Positions 1 through 7,855 of a stretch of 18,938 nucleotides of DNA are shown here, one piece after another. Each line of letters opens with the position of its first letter. Position 1 is the stretch's first letter. The stretch is from an uncultured Spirochaetales bacterium (GTDB taxonomy: Bacteria; Spirochaetota; Spirochaetia; Sphaerochaetales; Sphaerochaetaceae), in NCBI GenBank assembly GCA_937902565.1, contig CALFMX010000170.1:1-18938 (forward strand), in the 5' to 3' direction. The notes beneath the pieces are model-generated. The model did not search any database. It had not been told where the DNA came from and saw only the letters and a list, made by a program, of their open reading frames with translations. Position numbers and translations under genes: made by a program.

Positions 1-29
1 AGGTTGGTTATGGTGAGGGCAGTTGCCAT
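1..29 (-). CDS. possible start of a further gene in the plsC run (partial, runs off the left edge)
   Basis: An ATG on the minus strand (29 to 27) begins 7 bases after the plsC stop codon and stays open for nine codons (reading M-A-T-A-L-T-I-T-N) before the window ends. The short spacing after plsC fits another gene in the same operon. No convincing Shine-Dalgarno sequence precedes it and nine residues identify nothing, so this is only a possibility. Confidence 0.25.
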
Positions 30-36
30 GGCGGTG

Positions 37-765
37 TTATGAGCGGCCGGGCAACTCAGCGTATCGCTTGGCGATTGCACCGTAGACGACCTGATCGAGG
101 GCCTTGAGCCCCTCATCATCCAGACCAGCGGTGGGGATCGGCTCACCGATGGAGACGTAGGCGTCAACAATCCTGAAGTTCCGGATATTCTCAAGGCCCG
201 GACGCATCCCCTTGACCGTGATGGGCACGATGGTCGCCTTGGCACGGGTTGCAAGCTTGAGAGAGCCGCTCTTCATCTCCCCGAGCTCTCCGGTCTTGCT
301 GCGTGTGCCTTCGGGATAGATGAGCATGTTGCCACCACTCTTGAGCTTCTCCACTCCCCGGAAGATCGCCTTGATCGCATCGTGGGGGCTCTTGCGCTCG
401 ATGTAGACACACTCGATGGCATTGCACCACATGTTGACGATGGGCACCTTCTTGAGCTCCGCCTTGACGATGACGCTCGCCCAGAGGTTGGCTGCGCCTA
501 CAAAGGCGGCGATGTCGAGCATCGACTGGTGGTTGCTCATATAGCAGATATTGCCCCCCTCAGGGTTGTTCTCCTCTCCATCGACATGGACACGGACACC
601 GAGGAAGAAGCAGATGGAGTTGCCGATGAAGTGCCCACATCGCCTCAGGTGGCGCACCTTGCGCTCCCCGCCCATCAAGGCGGCGGGCAGGAAGGCGTAG
701 AGGGGCGAGAGGATGAGGATGGGAAGGATGAACAGGGCAGCAAAGGCAATTCTGATCGGTTTCAT
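37..765 (-). CDS. plsC: 1-acyl-sn-glycerol-3-phosphate acyltransferase (PlsC/LPLAT family)
   Basis: Predicted membrane-bound acyltransferase of 242 residues, which by family would acylate lysophosphatidic acid to phosphatidic acid in phospholipid synthesis. One hydrophobic segment lies at about residues 5-30. The family blocks are in order: NHQSMLD at 78-84 (the catalytic HX4D), a basic stretch near 120-127, YPEGTRS at 150-156, and the IVPI block at 179-182. Length is typical (about 240). The reading frame extends further upstream, but the ATG at 765 is chosen because AGGGGGAA lies just before it and it falls 13 bases after the upstream ABC transporter stop. It is the third gene of a helicase-exporter-acyltransferase run. 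The exact acyl acceptor cannot be read from sequence; other LPLAT activities are possible. Confidence 0.9.
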   Translation of the reverse strand: MKPIRIAFAALFILPILILSPLYAFLPAALMGGERKVRHLRRCGHFIGNSICFFLGVRVHVDGEENNPEGGNICYMSNHQSMLDIAAFVGAANLWASVIVKAELKKVPIVNMWCNAIECVYIERKSPHDAIKAIFRGVEKLKSGGNMLIYPEGTRSKTGELGEMKSGSLKLATRAKATIVPITVKGMRPGLENIRNFRIVDAYVSIGEPIPTAGLDDEGLKALDQVVYGAIAKRYAELPGRS

Positions 766-778
766 GGGTACGTTCCCC

Positions 779-2497
779 CTAGCTGAAATCTTGGGTCTTG
801 TAGAGCTTGGCATACTGTCCGCCCTTCTGCAAGAGCTCCTCATGGGTGCCACGCTCAACGAGTTCGCCCTTATCCAGGACAAGGATGGTGTCCGCCCCCC
901 TGATGGTGGTGAGGCGGTGGGCGATGATGATGGCGGTACGACCGGTAGAGAGGCGTTCGAACGCCTCGACGATCAGCTCCTCGCTCTCGGTATCGAGGCT
1001 GCTGGTCGCCTCGTCGAAGATCAGGATCGGGGGGTTTTTCAAGAAGACCCGCGCGATTGAGATCCGCTGCTTCTGCCCTCCGGAGAGGAGCGTCCCACGC
1101 TCCCCTACCTCGGTATCGAGCCCCTTGGGGAGGGAGCGGACAAACTCTCCGAGGTTGGCCGCATCGAGGGCCCGCCACATCTCCTCATCGGTGGCATCAA
1201 CGCTACCATAGCGCAGGTTCTCCCGGATGGAGCCATCGAAGAGGAAGATGTTCTGCTGGACAAAGCCGATGTTCTTTCTCAGCGAGCTCTGCCGCACATC
1301 GAAGACATCCTGGCCGTCGATGAGGATCCGCCCTGCCGTCGGCTCATAGAAGCGGGGAATCAGGCTTGCAAAGGTCGACTTGCCCGCACCGCTCTCTCCG
1401 ACGATGGCGACGGTCGTCCCCCCCTCGATGGTGACATTGATGTTGCGCAGGATCATATCGGGGCTGCTCTCGTAGCTGAAATCAAGATCCTCGAAGACCA
1501 CCGTCCCCTCTTTGATCTTCAGGGGCTTGGCGTCCTTGGCATCCTGGATCGCAGGATCCTCGTCCATGACCTGGGCGAAGCGCTCGAAACTTGCCATCCC
1601 CTCCTGCAGCTGCTCGGTGAAGTTGATCAGCCGATCGATGGGGGGCAGGACCACCCCGACGTAGAGGATGAAGGTGACCAAGTCGTAGGAGGCGACCTTG
1701 CCGAAGTAGATCAGGATGGCACCGCCTGCGATGGTGAAGAAGTAGTAGAGCTCGCGGAAGAAGCCGATGCCTGCGTGGTAGGAGCCCATGACCCGGTACT
1801 GGTCGACCTTGCTGTCGCGCAGCACGTCGTTGACCTGGTTGAACTTCTTCTGCTGGAAGGTTTCCTGCCCGAAGGACTTTACCTCACGGATTCCCGAGAG
1901 TGAGTTCTCCACGTTGCTGTTCACATCTGCAACCGTCGACCGTACCCGACGGTAGGTCGACTTCATCTTGTGCCCATAGTGGATGCCGTAGAAGACCATG
2001 ATGGGCAGGGGGATCATCGACACGAGCGCCAACAGGGGGTTGTAGCGGAACATGAGGATGTAGGAGCCGGTGATGGTGGCCACGCTGATGATCAGGTCCT
2101 CGGGGGCGTGGTGGGCCATCTCGGTGATCTGGAAGAGGTCATTGGTGATCCGGCTCATCATATGGCCGGTCTTGTTCTTGTCAAAGTAGCCGAAGGAGAG
2201 CTTCTGCAGGTGGGCAAAGAGTTCACTGCGCATATCGGTCTCCATCTTCACCCCGAGGATGTGCCCCCACGTCATGCGGATGTACTGGCAAACCGCCATG
2301 ATGATGTAGATGAGCAGCATCATGGCAAAGATGATGACCATATTGGAGAAGTTCCCCTCCGGGATCTCGACGCGCAGAAGCTGGCGCGTCAAGGTCGGCA
2401 CGAGGATCGAGAGGAGGCTTGCGATGACCGCAACCCCCATATCGAGGAAGAAGAGGCCCTTGTAGGGGCGGTAGTAACTGATGAAACGTCTGAGCAT
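779..2497 (-). CDS. ABC exporter half-transporter, MsbA-like (membrane domain fused to ATPase)
   Basis: A 572-residue type IV (exporter-fold) half-transporter expected to work as a dimer. About six membrane helices fill residues 15-290. The nucleotide-binding domain follows: Walker A GESGAGKST at 367-375, Q-loop near 414, signature LSGGQ at 471-475, Walker B ILIFDE at 491-496, and switch histidine H527. All catalytic residues are present. The frame opens at a TTG at 2518, but the ATG at 2497 is preferred: it lies 1 base after the helicase stop (TAG-G-ATG), with a purine-rich GGGAAAGAAG upstream, and gives the usual start of short basic residues before the first helix. The gene sits between the helicase and plsC. 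Substrate is not determinable; lipid or lipid-linked export is suggested only by MsbA-like architecture and the neighbouring acyltransferase. Multidrug export is the alternative. Confidence 0.92.
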   Translation of the reverse strand: MLRRFISYYRPYKGLFFLDMGVAVIASLLSILVPTLTRQLLRVEIPEGNFSNMVIIFAMMLLIYIIMAVCQYIRMTWGHILGVKMETDMRSELFAHLQKLSFGYFDKNKTGHMMSRITNDLFQITEMAHHAPEDLIISVATITGSYILMFRYNPLLALVSMIPLPIMVFYGIHYGHKMKSTYRRVRSTVADVNSNVENSLSGIREVKSFGQETFQQKKFNQVNDVLRDSKVDQYRVMGSYHAGIGFFRELYYFFTIAGGAILIYFGKVASYDLVTFILYVGVVLPPIDRLINFTEQLQEGMASFERFAQVMDEDPAIQDAKDAKPLKIKEGTVVFEDLDFSYESSPDMILRNINVTIEGGTTVAIVGESGAGKSTFASLIPRFYEPTAGRILIDGQDVFDVRQSSLRKNIGFVQQNIFLFDGSIRENLRYGSVDATDEEMWRALDAANLGEFVRSLPKGLDTEVGERGTLLSGGQKQRISIARVFLKNPPILIFDEATSSLDTESEELIVEAFERLSTGRTAIIIAHRLTTIRGADTILVLDKGELVERGTHEELLQKGGQYAKLYKTQDFS

Positions 2498-2498
2498 C

Positions 2499-4199
2499 CT
2501 ACTTCTTTCCCTTCCCAAAGAGGCGTGAGAAGAAGTTCTTCTTCACCTCCTTCTTGGCGGGCTCCGCCTTCACCTCGCTCTTGGCCGGCTCTGCAGCCTT
2601 GGCAGGCTGTTGGGCGGGCTTCCGCTTCTGAGACGGAGGAGTCTGCTCCTTGGCCCTGGGCTTTGCAGGCGGTGGGGTGCTCTTGACAGGAGCGGCAGCG
2701 GGAGCACCGCTCTCCTTCTGGTACTGCTCCTTGTAGTAGGCGAGGCGCTCATCGAGGGAGAGGGCCTGGATCTGTGCATATGACTTCGAGGGAGCACCGC
2801 TCCTTCGCTGTTCATTCGGCCGACCCTTCCCCTGCTGCCGCTCTGGCCGCGGGCCGCCCTTGGGGGCTGGACGCGGGCCACTCTTGGGTGCCGGACGTGG
2901 GCCGCCTTGGCCCCTGCCACCACTGCGGGGGCGACCGGACGAGGAGGAGGGGCGCCGGGCGCCGCCGCCTCGAGTCGGCCTCCGGTCGGAGGCAAAACTG
3001 TACTCATCGCTCCTGACCAGGTCCCTGAAGCTCTTGTGGGCACTCTTGTCCTCGATCTTGGCGACTTCGTCCATATCGGGCCAGACCACCGGGATCTTCA
3101 TCTGGATGAAGGATTCGATCGCCTCGAGGTTGAAGACGTACTCCTCGTCGGCCAGCGTGATGGACTTGCCGCTCTTGCCTGCACGGGCGGTGCGGCCGAT
3201 CCGGTGGACATAGCTCTCATAATCATCGGGGATATCGTAGTTGACGACCATCTCCAGGTCATCGATCTGCAGGCCCCGAGCGGCGACATCAGTGGCCACC
3301 AGGAAGTTCAACGAGCCATCCTTCATCCGATCGATGGTCTGGAGGCGTTGGGACTGGACCATATCACCCATGAGGTACTTGGCGGGGTAGCCGTTGAGCG
3401 AGAGGCGCTTGGCAACCTCGATGCACCGGGCCTTGGTGTTGGTGAAGATCAGGCAGTTGCCCGGGTTGTGCTCCTTGAGGAGGTAGAGGAAGAGGCCGAA
3501 CTTCTCCGCCTTGGAGATGTGGTAGAGCTCCTGGGTGATCAACTTGACGGTGATCTCCTCCGGCTCGACCTCGATTTCGGCGGGCTCATTCATGAACGAC
3601 CAAGCGAGGTTGCGCACCTTGGTGCCCAGCGTCGCCGAAAAGAGCATCGTCTGCCGCTCGGTGCACGGCCTGAGGAGGCTGAACATCCGCTGGATATCGG
3701 GGTAGAAGCCCATGTCGAAGAGGCGGTCCGCCTCGTCGATGACGAAGATGTCAAACTGCCTGAAGTCGATCTTGTGCATCTTCTGGTAGTCGAGAATCCG
3801 GCCGGGGGTAGCGACGAAGATGTCACACCCCTTCTCGATGAGCTCATCCTGCTTGCCGTACCCTACCCCGCCGTAGAAGGCGCCCACAACCACGTCGGGC
3901 ATTGAGGCTGAGAGCTGTCTCGTATCCTCCTCGATCTGGACGGCGAGCTCCCGGGTGGGGGCTATGATCAGGGCCTTGGGGTTGGACTTTCCCTCCGCGC
4001 GGGCCTTGGCCGCAGCCTCAAGGATTGTCAATACGTAGATAGCGGTCTTTCCGCTGCCGGTCTTGGATTGGACCATCACATCCTGCCCCGTCAGACTGAC
4101 GGGCAGGACCTTCTCCTGTACCTCGGTACAGTCGCTGAAGCCTGCTGCCTCAACACCTTTGAGCACCTGCTCACTTAGGGATAATTCTGTAAATTTCAT
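2499..4199 (-). CDS. DEAD-box ATP-dependent RNA helicase, RhlB/RhlE-like, with long basic tail
   Basis: A 566-residue RNA helicase. Core motifs appear in order: Q motif around residues 21-28, motif I SKTGSGKT at 45-52, Ia PTRELA at 81-86, Ib TPGR at 131-134, II DEAD at 155-158, III SAT at 188-190, and VI HRIGRTAR at 332-339. The two RecA-like domains end near residue 375. The remaining 190 residues form a Gly/Pro/Arg/Lys-rich tail, including three GPRP repeats at 433-453, an apparently ordered piece at 472-496 (SLDERLAYYKEQY within it), and a basic-aromatic tip ending FFSRLFGKGKK. Such helicases remodel structured RNA in ribosome assembly, cold adaptation or RNA decay. AAAGG precedes the ATG. 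No clear sigma-70 promoter was found in the 115 bases upstream. The subfamily (RhlB, RhlE, CsdA) is not settled. Confidence 0.93.
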   Translation of the reverse strand: MKFTELSLSEQVLKGVEAAGFSDCTEVQEKVLPVSLTGQDVMVQSKTGSGKTAIYVLTILEAAAKARAEGKSNPKALIIAPTRELAVQIEEDTRQLSASMPDVVVGAFYGGVGYGKQDELIEKGCDIFVATPGRILDYQKMHKIDFRQFDIFVIDEADRLFDMGFYPDIQRMFSLLRPCTERQTMLFSATLGTKVRNLAWSFMNEPAEIEVEPEEITVKLITQELYHISKAEKFGLFLYLLKEHNPGNCLIFTNTKARCIEVAKRLSLNGYPAKYLMGDMVQSQRLQTIDRMKDGSLNFLVATDVAARGLQIDDLEMVVNYDIPDDYESYVHRIGRTARAGKSGKSITLADEEYVFNLEAIESFIQMKIPVVWPDMDEVAKIEDKSAHKSFRDLVRSDEYSFASDRRPTRGGGARRPSSSSGRPRSGGRGQGGPRPAPKSGPRPAPKGGPRPERQQGKGRPNEQRRSGAPSKSYAQIQALSLDERLAYYKEQYQKESGAPAAAPVKSTPPPAKPRAKEQTPPSQKRKPAQQPAKAAEPAKSEVKAEPAKKEVKKNFFSRLFGKGKK

Positions 4200-4241
4200 T
4201 GGTTTAATGCCTTTATAGTTAATAGCTTATCTTTACGGTTG

Positions 4242-4262
4242 GGGAGCCTGGGAAAGGCTCCC
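4242..4262. repeat. inverted repeat between aminotransferase and helicase genes
   Basis: Arms GGGAGCCT (4242-4249) and AGGCTCCC (4255-4262) form a perfect 8-base-pair stem around a 5-base loop. Neither strand has a T run directly after it, so it is not a textbook terminator. On the minus strand it lies 43 bases before the helicase ATG and could be a weak terminator of the upstream operon, an RNA-processing site or a helicase leader structure. Confidence 0.5.
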
Positions 4263-4278
4263 TTCAAAGATAGATGAA

Positions 4279-4310
4279 AACACCACTATTGTCCACCTTA
4301 GGGTGGTCAC
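4279..4310 (-). terminator. weak terminator-like hairpin after the aminotransferase gene
   Basis: CCACC (4293-4297) pairs with GGTGG (4302-4306) around TTAG, just downstream of the aminotransferase stop. On the minus strand, a GTGGTG that could pair alternatively with the first arm leads into a TTTT stretch. The stem is short, so this may be only a leaky terminator. Confidence 0.3.
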
Positions 4311-4314
4311 TAGC

Positions 4315-5139
4315 TCAAACAAGCTCCCAGGAGCGAACCAACGCCTTGATGGCAAGGGTTCGTTCGTAGGAGCCGATGAAGGACATGGAATCGACACTCT
4401 TGAGGGGCATCGCCGCCATGCTGGTCGCTGAGATGAAGAGCTCGTCATAACACCCCGAGAAGAGGTCCTCGACCTGCACCGCCTCATAGGCCACCGAAAT
4501 ACCGAGGACACCACAGGCGCGGATGACCTGCTCGCGGGTGATCCCCAGAAGCACCTCGTCATCGGGGGCGGTATGGAGCACCCCCTCACGGAATGCGAAG
4601 AAGTTGGAGCGTGTCCCCTCGAGGATATGGCCATGGCGATTGACGAGCAGGGCCTCGAAGCACCCCTGCTGGTTCGCATCGGCGAGGGCCATGTAGTTGA
4701 GCAGAAGGTTGCCGGTCTTGCAGGAGGGGATGAGACGTTCCCCAGAGTAGGTCGTCGCCCCCACCCCGTCGCTGTAGTAGGAGGAAGGATAGGAGAGGAT
4801 CTTGCTCGCGAGGATGAAGAGGAGAGGCTCTTCACCCCCATAGAGCTGGATGCGGATGGTCGCCTCATCAATCCCATCACAGGCGATGAGGTCGGCTACC
4901 CAACCGGCTATCTGCTCTTCGGTGAACGGATGGACCAGGGCGATGCCCTCACAGGATCTGGCCAGGCGCTCAAGGTGGTCACCGAGGTGGACGGGATGGG
5001 CGTTCACTACCCGGATGGATTCGTAGGTGGAAAACCCGTACTGCACGGCACGGCTGGTCACCGGTACGGTGGCCTCTTCAGACGGGATCACGGCGCCATT
5101 GCGTATGGCATGCCTCCCGATCATCGACTCTCGATTCAT
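4315..5139 (-). CDS. class IV PLP-dependent aminotransferase (D-amino-acid / branched-chain / ADC-lyase family)
   Basis: A 274-residue fold-type IV PLP enzyme. K141 (SCKTGNLLLNYMAL, 139-152) is the expected Schiff-base lysine. E174 in LEGTRSNFF (173-181) is the conserved residue contacting the cofactor ring nitrogen. LGITR (198-202) and SATSMAAMP (237-245) match the phosphate-binding part. Length fits D-alanine aminotransferase or aminodeoxychorismate lyase (270-290) better than branched-chain enzymes (about 300-310), but the family is notorious for unclear specificity and the residues seen do not decide it. The ATG overlaps the ftsK stop as ATGA, implying coupled translation. If it is a D-amino-acid transaminase it would supply D-Ala or D-Glu for the wall; folate and branched-chain roles are alternatives. 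Confidence 0.88.
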   Translation of the reverse strand: MNRESMIGRHAIRNGAVIPSEEATVPVTSRAVQYGFSTYESIRVVNAHPVHLGDHLERLARSCEGIALVHPFTEEQIAGWVADLIACDGIDEATIRIQLYGGEEPLLFILASKILSYPSSYYSDGVGATTYSGERLIPSCKTGNLLLNYMALADANQQGCFEALLVNRHGHILEGTRSNFFAFREGVLHTAPDDEVLLGITREQVIRACGVLGISVAYEAVQVEDLFSGCYDELFISATSMAAMPLKSVDSMSFIGSYERTLAIKALVRSWELV

Positions 5140-7832
5140 GGATACTTTATCAACTCCCTGGGTTTACTGCCGTTTGGCGGGCCTACATACCCCATCTCTT
5201 CCATCTGCTCGACAAGGCGGGCAGCTCGGTTATACCCGATCTTCAGTCGTCTCTGCAGGTATGAGGCGCTTGCGCTCTTGCGTTCGACGACGATGGCAAG
5301 GGCCTCCTCCATCAACGCTTCGTCATCGTTGATGTCCACGCCCTCGCCCGGTCCGTCACCGCTGGCCTTCGGCTCATCATCCTCGAAGAAGGACTCGTCG
5401 ATATAGTCCGGCTCTCCCTGCTTGGAGACGAAGGCGACGATATCCTCCACCTCCTGATCGCTGAGGAAGGAGCCCTGGATACGCACCGATGCCGGTTCAC
5501 TGCTGCTTTGGTAGAGCATGTCGCCGCGTCCGAGCAGCTTCTCCGCCCCCATCTCATCGAGGATGATCCGGCTGTCGGTGGAGCTGGTCACGGCAAAGGC
5601 GATGCGGGTGGGGATGTTGTTCTTGATGACTCCGGTGATGACGTCCACCGACGGTCGCTGGGTGGCCAGGACCAGGTGGATTCCCACCGCACGGCTCATT
5701 GCCGCCAAGCGGCTCACCTTCGTCTCCATCTCCTTGCCCACCAGATGCATCAGGTCGGCAAACTCATCGATGATGATGACGATGTAGGGCAGCTTCTCCC
5801 TCGCCAGCGCATTGGCCTTGATCTTCTCGTTGTAGCCGACGATGTTGCGCACCCCGATGGACTGCAGGAGGCGATAGCGGCGGTCCATCTCATAGAGGGC
5901 GAAGTCCAGCGCCTTGAGCGTCCGTTTGGCATCCGTTATAACCGGCGTCAGCAGGTGGGGGATGCCGTTGTAGATGTTCAGCTCGACAATCTTGGGGTCG
6001 ACGAGGATCAGGCGCACCTCGCGCGGACTGCGGGTATAGAGGATTGAACAGATCAGCGAGTTGACGCACACACTCTTTCCGCTACCGGTCGAACCGGCGA
6101 TGAGCAGGTGCGGACTCTTCATCACATCGATGACGACTCCCCGGTTGAGCAGGTCACGCCCGAGGACCATCGGCACGCCCAGCTCGGGCTTGAGGAAGCC
6201 GAGCATCTCCCGAAAACCGATGATATCGCGCTTGGCGTTGGGGATCTCGACACCCACGGCACTCTTGCCGGGGATCGGGGCAACGATACGGACCTGGGTG
6301 GCGGCGAGGGCAAGAGCGATGTTGTCCGCAAGGTTGGCGATCGAATTGACCCGCACCCCGGGGGCGGGCAGGAGTTCGAACATCGTGACCGTCGGACCAC
6401 GCACGATATTGGTCAGCTCGACGCTGATAGAGAACTGAGCAAGGGTCTCCACCAGGAGCTCTCCCCGCTTGATGGTCACGGCGTCGACGACATCACCGAT
6501 CTTCTCATAGGCGCTGAGCATCGACTCAGGGGGGTACTTGTAGCCGATCTTGCCACGGTTGAGCAGGGCACTCTTGCCCTCTGCCCGTACCAACCCCCCG
6601 ATGCCGCTCGAGCTCTCGAGGAGATCTTCCTCATCGTCATCAACCGGGGTACTCTCAACAGCCGGCTCAGCCACCGGTGGACGCCGGACGGGGGCTGCAG
6701 GCCGCACCGGTTCGGTGGGCTCGCTTACCCGCTCCCCTTCGACAGTCGCCGCGATGACGCGCTCCTTGACAACCATCGGCTCATCACGGCGTACCCCGGC
6801 ATCGACGGGTGGGGCCACACGCTCCTTGGCCACCACCGGCTCTTCGTGGCGCACCTCCTCACGGGCAACCGCTTCGACGAGCATCCCCTTTGCCCTCCCC
6901 TTCGGTCGCGGCGTCTCCTCCTTCGCCTTCTTGGACGGCTTGCCGATCGCCTCGAGGGCGCCGACCAGGAAGCCGGAGAGGTGCTCCTCCTTCTCGGCTA
7001 TCGGCTTGACGTTGAGCTCCTGCTGCTTCTGTTCAAGGTAACTGACCCCGTTGTTGCGCTTGCGCTCCTCATTGAGGGTATGGAGCGCACTCGTCGAGAG
7101 CCTGCCGAGGTCGGGAACGCTCTCTGTAGTCTCCGCCCTCTCATACACAGGGGTATGGGGACGGGAGAAGCTCTCCATCGCCGGGATATCGACAACGGCA
7201 AAGGGCGATGGTTCCTCCGTCGCCTCGGCCTCGATTTCCATCGTGCCCGGTGCCTGTGCCTTGCCCTGCTTTTTGGGTTTGCTGCGTGGCTGTTTTACCT
7301 GCGTCTTCACCGGCTTGGAAGCCTTCTCTCTCTTTTTCCTCTTTCGCTCAGTGCTCAGGCTCTTCATATGAGAGAGTGCATCGGCGATGAGCACCGCAGC
7401 GATGAAGAGGGCCATCTCGGCAAGGAAGGCGATGACCACCTTCAGCGATGCTCCCCGCCACCCATCGGAGGATTGGAGGAGCTGTGCCGCCACATAGGGT
7501 CGGCTCGATTCCACCACCATATGGCTGAGGGTATAGAGGGTATAGGCCATCACCACCACAAGGGGGATGAGCAGATAGAAGACACGCTTGCCACGGCGTA
7601 TGGCTATGATCATGGCAAAGAGGCCGAAGAGGATGATTGGCAGGGGCACCAGGCCCCAGGCTGAACCATCGGCAGCGAAGGAGACGTAGTCTCCGGCGAC
7701 CTGCAGCAGAGTGGAGAGGAGGGCATTGTCCGTGCCGATGAAGGCCGTGGCGACGAGAGCCGCCGAGGCGATGGCCAGAACCAACACCACGATAGCCATA
7801 ACCTGCGATACCCTTCTCTTACGTCCTGCCAT
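5136..7832 (-). CDS. ftsK: DNA translocase FtsK/SpoIIIE
   Basis: An 898-residue septal DNA pump that moves chromosome termini during division. Four membrane helices are visible at about 11-32, 58-78, 84-104 and 130-152. A charged Pro/Glu/Arg/Lys-rich linker spans about 160-430. The motor follows: alpha domain about 440-545, Walker A GSTGSGKS at 580-587, and Walker B IIIDE ending at D689-E690. A winged-helix gamma domain (about 828-898, with SASYLQRRLKIGYNRAARLV motif) should read polar DNA signals. The frame opens further upstream at a TTG, but the ATG at 7832 is preferred because GGGGAGG precedes it by about 6 bases and it lies 23 bases after the rsmG stop. The linker carries two imperfect repeats (see findings). 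Four helices and about 900 residues fit SpoIIIE/FtsK orthologues. Confidence 0.95.
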   Translation of the reverse strand: MAGRKRRVSQVMAIVVLVLAIASAALVATAFIGTDNALLSTLLQVAGDYVSFAADGSAWGLVPLPIILFGLFAMIIAIRRGKRVFYLLIPLVVVMAYTLYTLSHMVVESSRPYVAAQLLQSSDGWRGASLKVVIAFLAEMALFIAAVLIADALSHMKSLSTERKRKKREKASKPVKTQVKQPRSKPKKQGKAQAPGTMEIEAEATEEPSPFAVVDIPAMESFSRPHTPVYERAETTESVPDLGRLSTSALHTLNEERKRNNGVSYLEQKQQELNVKPIAEKEEHLSGFLVGALEAIGKPSKKAKEETPRPKGRAKGMLVEAVAREEVRHEEPVVAKERVAPPVDAGVRRDEPMVVKERVIAATVEGERVSEPTEPVRPAAPVRRPPVAEPAVESTPVDDDEEDLLESSSGIGGLVRAEGKSALLNRGKIGYKYPPESMLSAYEKIGDVVDAVTIKRGELLVETLAQFSISVELTNIVRGPTVTMFELLPAPGVRVNSIANLADNIALALAATQVRIVAPIPGKSAVGVEIPNAKRDIIGFREMLGFLKPELGVPMVLGRDLLNRGVVIDVMKSPHLLIAGSTGSGKSVCVNSLICSILYTRSPREVRLILVDPKIVELNIYNGIPHLLTPVITDAKRTLKALDFALYEMDRRYRLLQSIGVRNIVGYNEKIKANALAREKLPYIVIIIDEFADLMHLVGKEMETKVSRLAAMSRAVGIHLVLATQRPSVDVITGVIKNNIPTRIAFAVTSSTDSRIILDEMGAEKLLGRGDMLYQSSSEPASVRIQGSFLSDQEVEDIVAFVSKQGEPDYIDESFFEDDEPKASGDGPGEGVDINDDEALMEEALAIVVERKSASASYLQRRLKIGYNRAARLVEQMEEMGYVGPPNGSKPRELIKYP

Positions 7833-7855
7833 TACCTGCCTCCCCGCTGATGGTA

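Noticed and set aside
2781..2920. Repeated GC-rich stretches in the helicase tail as a possible DNA repeat array
   Set aside because: The repetition follows the encoded GPRP-type peptide repeats in frame with the helicase; units are unequal and there are no spacers, so it is not a CRISPR or tandem-repeat element.
2907..3905. 332-codon open frame on the plus strand opposite the DEAD-box helicase
   Set aside because: All helicase motifs are on the minus strand. The antisense product is Asp/Leu/Val-rich with no motif.
4233..4880. 215-codon minus-strand frame overlapping the aminotransferase
   Set aside because: Ser/Arg-rich translation in another frame of a gene with an intact PLP lysine and family motifs; no separate ribosome-binding site.
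6108..7664. 518-codon open frame on the plus strand opposite ftsK
   Set aside because: It covers the low-complexity linker and helices of ftsK in mirror image, with His/Leu/Arg-rich composition and no domain. It is a codon-bias shadow.
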